From Phoebastria nigripes (lineage: Eukaryota > Chordata > Aves > Procellariiformes > Diomedeidae), in the NCBI GenBank assembly GCA_035582835.1, contig JAYKAV010003426.1, positions 13,798-77,797 on the forward strand: a stretch of DNA of 64,000 nucleotides, read 5' to 3'. Position numbers and translations under genes: made by a program. Below the pieces are notes generated by a model that was not told where the DNA came from, did no database searches, and worked only from the letters and a program-made list of their open reading frames with translations. Below, piece after piece: positions 59,965 through 64,000 of this stretch; the stretch's first letter is position 1, and each line of letters begins with the position of its first letter.

Positions 59965-60260
59965 TCCTATCTTTTCCTATTGAAAGACTCTGTTCCAGAA
60001 CCTGACTGCTCTCAGAGTTGGGACGTTTCTTCTAATTTCCCACTAATCTTATTTCCAGCTGTTCACATCCATTTGTTCCTGTGACAACACTGGCGTTTCA
60101 TTTAAATGGTTCTTTTCTGTCCTGATGTTTACCCTGCTGATGTATTTATAGACTAGCTTCTATTCCTTCCCAGCCTTTGTTTCACTAGGCTGAAAAAAAA
60201 GAGTTTTTCTAATCTCCTGTTAAATAGGCAACCTAGCCTTCACCTCATCCCAATATTGCT
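59965..60260 (-). mobile_element. Ancient CR1 (L3-like) LINE fragment
   Basis: On the plus strand the order CATCCATTTGTTCCTGTG, ACACTGGCGTTTCATTTAAA, CCTGATGTTTACCCTGCTGA, TGTATTTATAGACTAGC, CCCAGCCTTTGTTTCACTAG and GCTGAAAAAAAAGAG follows the complement of the 3' region of old amniote CR1/L3 elements. The match is continuous over about 250 bases. The copy is old and non-coding. Its 3' end (lower coordinates) has no clear CR1 octamer repeat. Assignment is from remembered consensus; the exact subfamily is open. Confidence 0.78.
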
Positions 60261-62408
60261 TCTCTACCTAAAGTCTTTAGCTTCATAGCAAAACAAAGCC
60301 CAAATCTGGAGAGAACTTTCAGAGAGTAGAAATTCAATTAACCTCCAAGTTTTTCAGAAGTAGTGCAATAAAAAGCAAAAAAGTAGTTACAATAAAAAGT
60401 AATATTTCAGGTAAGTGGTAAGATATAGAAGGAAACATGCTGGTCCCATGTAGAAACTCATGTTAAGACTGAACCATGCTTCATCAGCTTTTTGCTTCTT
60501 TCAACTGTTTGGTTTTTTTTTAAATGCAGACAGAATAGCTTAGGGGTAAAAGATAATTTCTGATGATAGTGTTCAAGGTGACTTTGGAATGCTGACCTCT
60601 GCCTTTTAAAATGGTGGTCAGTTTAGCATTTATCCGTATAGCGACTACAATTAAAAAAGGTTAACATATCTCAGCAGTTATCAGGATTATCTCTGAGCCT
60701 GCATGTGGGAGAAGAGTAGTTAATTTGGTGGCTGTGTGAGGGTGGATGTGTGTATGGGCAAGAGTGAAAGTGTGACGAGGTAAAATGTGTAGGAGGTAAC
60801 TGGTATCTCCAGTACTTTTGCTGACAAACACTGATTTCTTTCAGAAGAAGCAGTGTAGAAAGTTTTAAACAAAACTGGGCATGGGAGAAAGTTTTTCTGA
60901 AAGCATATTCTGTGTAGTCAAGACTCAGGTTCTGTTGGTCCAAATGCATTTTGCTGTGTCCACTTTTAAGAGTATAGCTTCTGAAGGTCAGTAAAATGAA
61001 AAGGGAATTTGTTTTTAATTTTCTATTTCTCTCTAAACATTGTTGTGTGCTCAGAGGACAGAACAATCTTTATAGCCCAGGGATGCCTTGGGCGTGTGGG
61101 AAATTGCTTTGAGTTTTCTCAATGGGAGAAGCAAGCTGACTCCCAGGATCCACGGCAGAACAAAGACCCTGATTGTACTTGTAGACAGAGGTGCACGTAG
61201 CCACAGGATTTCACTGGGAATAATATCTTACTTTGTCTTGTGAGACTCCCATCATATTCCCTCAGCCCTGTCATATGATCACCAGACAGCTGAATGGGAT
61301 AAGCATGCCATTTTTGCTTTTGGGTTTGACCAATTACTTGCTCTCCAAAGAGGAGTGCAGATAGACAGCTGATACATAAGCGGAGCCTCAGTCACACAAT
61401 AAACAGAACATATCCTTAGTTAGGGGAACAGAGGCTCTTGTTAAATGAAGAAGGCCAGTGGTGAATGGTGAGGCTCAGAAGAAAAAAATCTAAACGAACG
61501 GCCATGTTTGCCTCTGCAGTGTTTTCTGCAGCCTCCATTGTATCCTTCTCTCTCTGTAGCCAAGTGACCTCTAAACCTTGCAAACAGCACACAGGGCTTT
61601 TTTTCTTCATTTTCTGTGTTGACTATTATCCTTTCATCTTGAAAGGTCATTGGGTATCGGCTGAAGAAATATACCACTTAGCTTTGAGTGTTCTCTCTGT
61701 TTGAAGTGATTTGCCTGTTTGTTTTATAAATGGGAGTCTGTCCACAAACAAATTGAAAATTAGTTAATCACCTTTTCCAGTCAACATACAGTAGGTGTTG
61801 TGCCATAAGAAGAATAGGTTAATCCTAAAGCAGATTGAAATACTTCATCAGCCACACGCAGGGCTCAGCGGTTTGGTGTGGTGATGAGGCAGTTGGAGGT
61901 TCAGTGCAAGCAGTTCCTGCAGGACTGGGGAGAATAAACCGTCTAGAGAAACTCTGATATTTAAAGGTTAGAAATACTTACTAAAATGAGTTGGAGGGGG
62001 ATTTTTTGCCTGAAAGATCATGTGCAGATTGTATACATATTTCAAGTATCATACAGGTAAATCTAGACAAGCTTGAAAAAGGCGTTACATTTATCACTCG
62101 TACAGGACAAGACATGACTGGGGAATCTGAAGTATTGCTTGTCATGTTCCAGTCCTGAGGTGGAATCCTTTTCAAGTATTTTTTACCAATTTACAAAAGG
62201 TGTTTTACTTTATTTACATGCAGGTGGTAAAGACACAATGAAGCTGTACAAAAAAGACCAGTTTCTCGTCAGCCCACATTTGTTTTTTAAATGAAACCCT
62301 GGATTTCATGAAATTTGCAGGGAGTGGTGGGGGGTTCCTGACAATCCTTTGCAGGATAAACATGTTCCCATGTTTAATTAACTTGTCATTTCAGTGAATT
62401 CAAAGAGC

Positions 62409-62453
62409 GGAAAAAGAAAAAAGAAAGAAAAAGAAAAAGAAAAAAGAGAAAAG
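62409..62453. repeat. (GAAAAA)n purine-rich tract
   Basis: About 45 bases of A with regularly spaced G. Low-complexity sequence. Confidence 0.9.
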
Positions 62454-62919
62454 CTAAAGGGTTAGATAATTGATGGCCATATTTTAGACTAGTAAAAGCA
62501 TGCATATCACTTCAGTAGGTGGTCTTTGATTGCTGAGGTTGGGCCTGTATCTGAAAAAGGAGGTGTAGAACAAAAGCAACAACTTATTCTCTTCTGGTGT
62601 GAATCAGAATAGTCGTCTTACTCCTTTTCTTGTGTTGCTTACACAAACATATTTATTATCAGTTCATCTTGTTTATTTCATCTGAAATGGAAATGGAGCA
62701 AAAGAAGACCCATAGTGAAATTGCAATGGACAGTTGGAAGTTACGAAATGGCAGAAGAGGACTGTGGGAAGGAAGCAGCTGTGAAAAAGAAGACATCAAT
62801 ATACTGATTCTGGAGAAAAACACCAAATTTGACTGGAGAGGTGTGGACATTGGTAGTCGTTGAAGTAGGAGAAGTTATCTTGATCGCCCATCTATCAAAC
62901 AGCTTTATCAAAGTAATTA

Positions 62920-62952
62920 AAAACAAACAAACAAACAAACAAACAGACAAAC
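62920..62952. repeat. (AAAC)n microsatellite
   Basis: Eight tetranucleotide units, one changed to AGAC. Confidence 0.93.
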
Positions 62953-62954
62953 AC

Positions 62955-62976
62955 ATTGCTAGGAAATCCTAGCAAT
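62955..62976. repeat. Perfect inverted repeat, 10-bp arms
   Basis: ATTGCTAGGA and TCCTAGCAAT flank AA. It begins two bases after the (AAAC)n array. Confidence 0.87.
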
Positions 62977-64000
62977 TACCACTATTTATCAGGCATTGAA
63001 ATTTTTTTCCAGAACACTGTCACCAGCACAGGTATTAGTTGCCAGGGTTTCCTGCAGCCAGGGATAAAGAGTGCATGTCTAAGGCATGCAAAAGGACCCC
63101 TTGACTTTAGAAGTGGTACTTGCCATTTGGAGGAGAGGTGACTTGGTGGAAGGATATGTGTCACGCTTGAGCTGGCGCTTTCTGTGATCTTTATGTTTTA
63201 TGGCTAAGTACAGTTTTTCAGTCTCCTGAGATGTCAGGCTTGGAACCTTTCAAAGCTCTAGGATCATTATGTTTTTCAGAGAATTGGAACCTATACATTG
63301 TGTGCAAGTTTACTGTGAAGCAATTAATCCTTGGTTTGATGACAAGCACTTAAGTGATTTTGAAGACATATTGATGTTCCAGCTTGCCATGCTGCACATC
63401 GCAGAAAGCTAAAAAATACCATTTACTGGAAAGCTGCTGTGTTTATTAATCCATGTTTCATACTGCAGCTCAGAGATCATGAAAGAAAAAAATGTCATTG
63501 GCACTGCTTGTGCTCTTTAGTTATTACTCTGCTTTTTAGGGCTCTGGAAATTAACCATATCTAAGTGTAGGTATAATATCCTTGACTATTATATAGGATA
63601 AAAAAAATCCCTTAAAATGGAGAAGACTGTCTTTTCTGTTCCTGCTTTTAGGTTATGTTGTTCAGAGAGCCAGAGAATAAAAGATTTTGGATCAATTGAA
63701 GCATTCCTTTGACTCAAGGCTGCAGAGCAAAATGATGTATTTCACCATAGACAAAGTTATCCTCTAGAATGTTAGACAAATGTGCACTGTTTGCTGTGGC
63801 AGCCTGTTTATAGCGAAGAAAAGTAATGATGTTCCATGGAGGAAGAAAATTTCCCTATACCTAACTTTTTTTTTCTCAGTAAAAAAGAGTAATGACAGCT
63901 GAGTTGAGCTCTTGCTACTATTTATTTTGATTAAGGTTTATCTGTGATTTCCATAACTGCTTTTCAAATAGCTAAATTTTATAACATTTTTTTCTGTTTT

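Larger units (their letters stand above)
60261..64000. other. AT-rich non-coding sequence, no gene seen
   Basis: No supported gene. It holds a purine-rich tract (62409-62453), an (AAAC)n microsatellite (62920-62952) and, right beside the latter, a perfect 22-bp inverted repeat (62955-62976). The open frame at 60671-61066 on the minus strand (131 codons) has no recognisable domain. No Ns occur here. Confidence 0.6.

Noticed and set aside
60671..61066. 131-codon minus-strand open frame
   Set aside because: Proline/histidine/serine-rich tail from a CA-rich stretch. No similarity that I recognise.

Overview
This window looks like nuclear DNA from a bird, probably from the Neoaves. The evidence is the repeat content. 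There are several fragments of CR1 LINEs, the dominant avian retrotransposon, and four copies of an endogenous-retrovirus LTR family of a kind I recognise as common in avian genomes. I have no name for that family that I can verify. The sequence is AT-rich by eye and carries about 38 isolated single-base Ns. I find no protein-coding gene, tRNA, rRNA, snRNA or CRISPR array. The longest open frames are at most about 160 codons; none resembles a protein I recognise, and several are shadows of the LTRs. The window is best read as intergenic or deep intronic sequence.

Layout. The four related LTRs lie at 3788-4377 (minus strand), 19068-19602, 38178-38747 and 52717-53306 (all plus). Each is flanked by its own perfect 5-bp target-site duplication (CAGCC, CACTG, AAGAG, GAACT) with no internal viral sequence, so each is a solo LTR left by recombination between the two ends of a provirus. 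They share a promoter core (a CRE-like site, a 7-9 bp spacer, then TATAAA) and a shared 3' end, but fall into two types that differ in the middle. An unrelated GC-rich block at 13770-14174 has 8-bp inverted termini of the LTR type. Old CR1 pieces are at 18325-18760 (plus), 42875-43190 (minus, reverse-transcriptase part), 55438-55712 (plus, internally deleted) and 59965-60260 (minus). Weaker CR1 and MIR-like traces are at 26465-26515, 12350-12425 and 47960-48035.

The remaining sequence is AT-rich single-copy-looking DNA with microsatellites, homopolymers and several short perfect hairpins. There is no set of genes working together here. The functional potential lies in the LTR promoters and poly(A) signals, a possible recursive splice site inside a hairpin at 56730-56762, and a possible conserved noncoding element near 25430-25680. 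I see no evidence of an undescribed multi-gene system.
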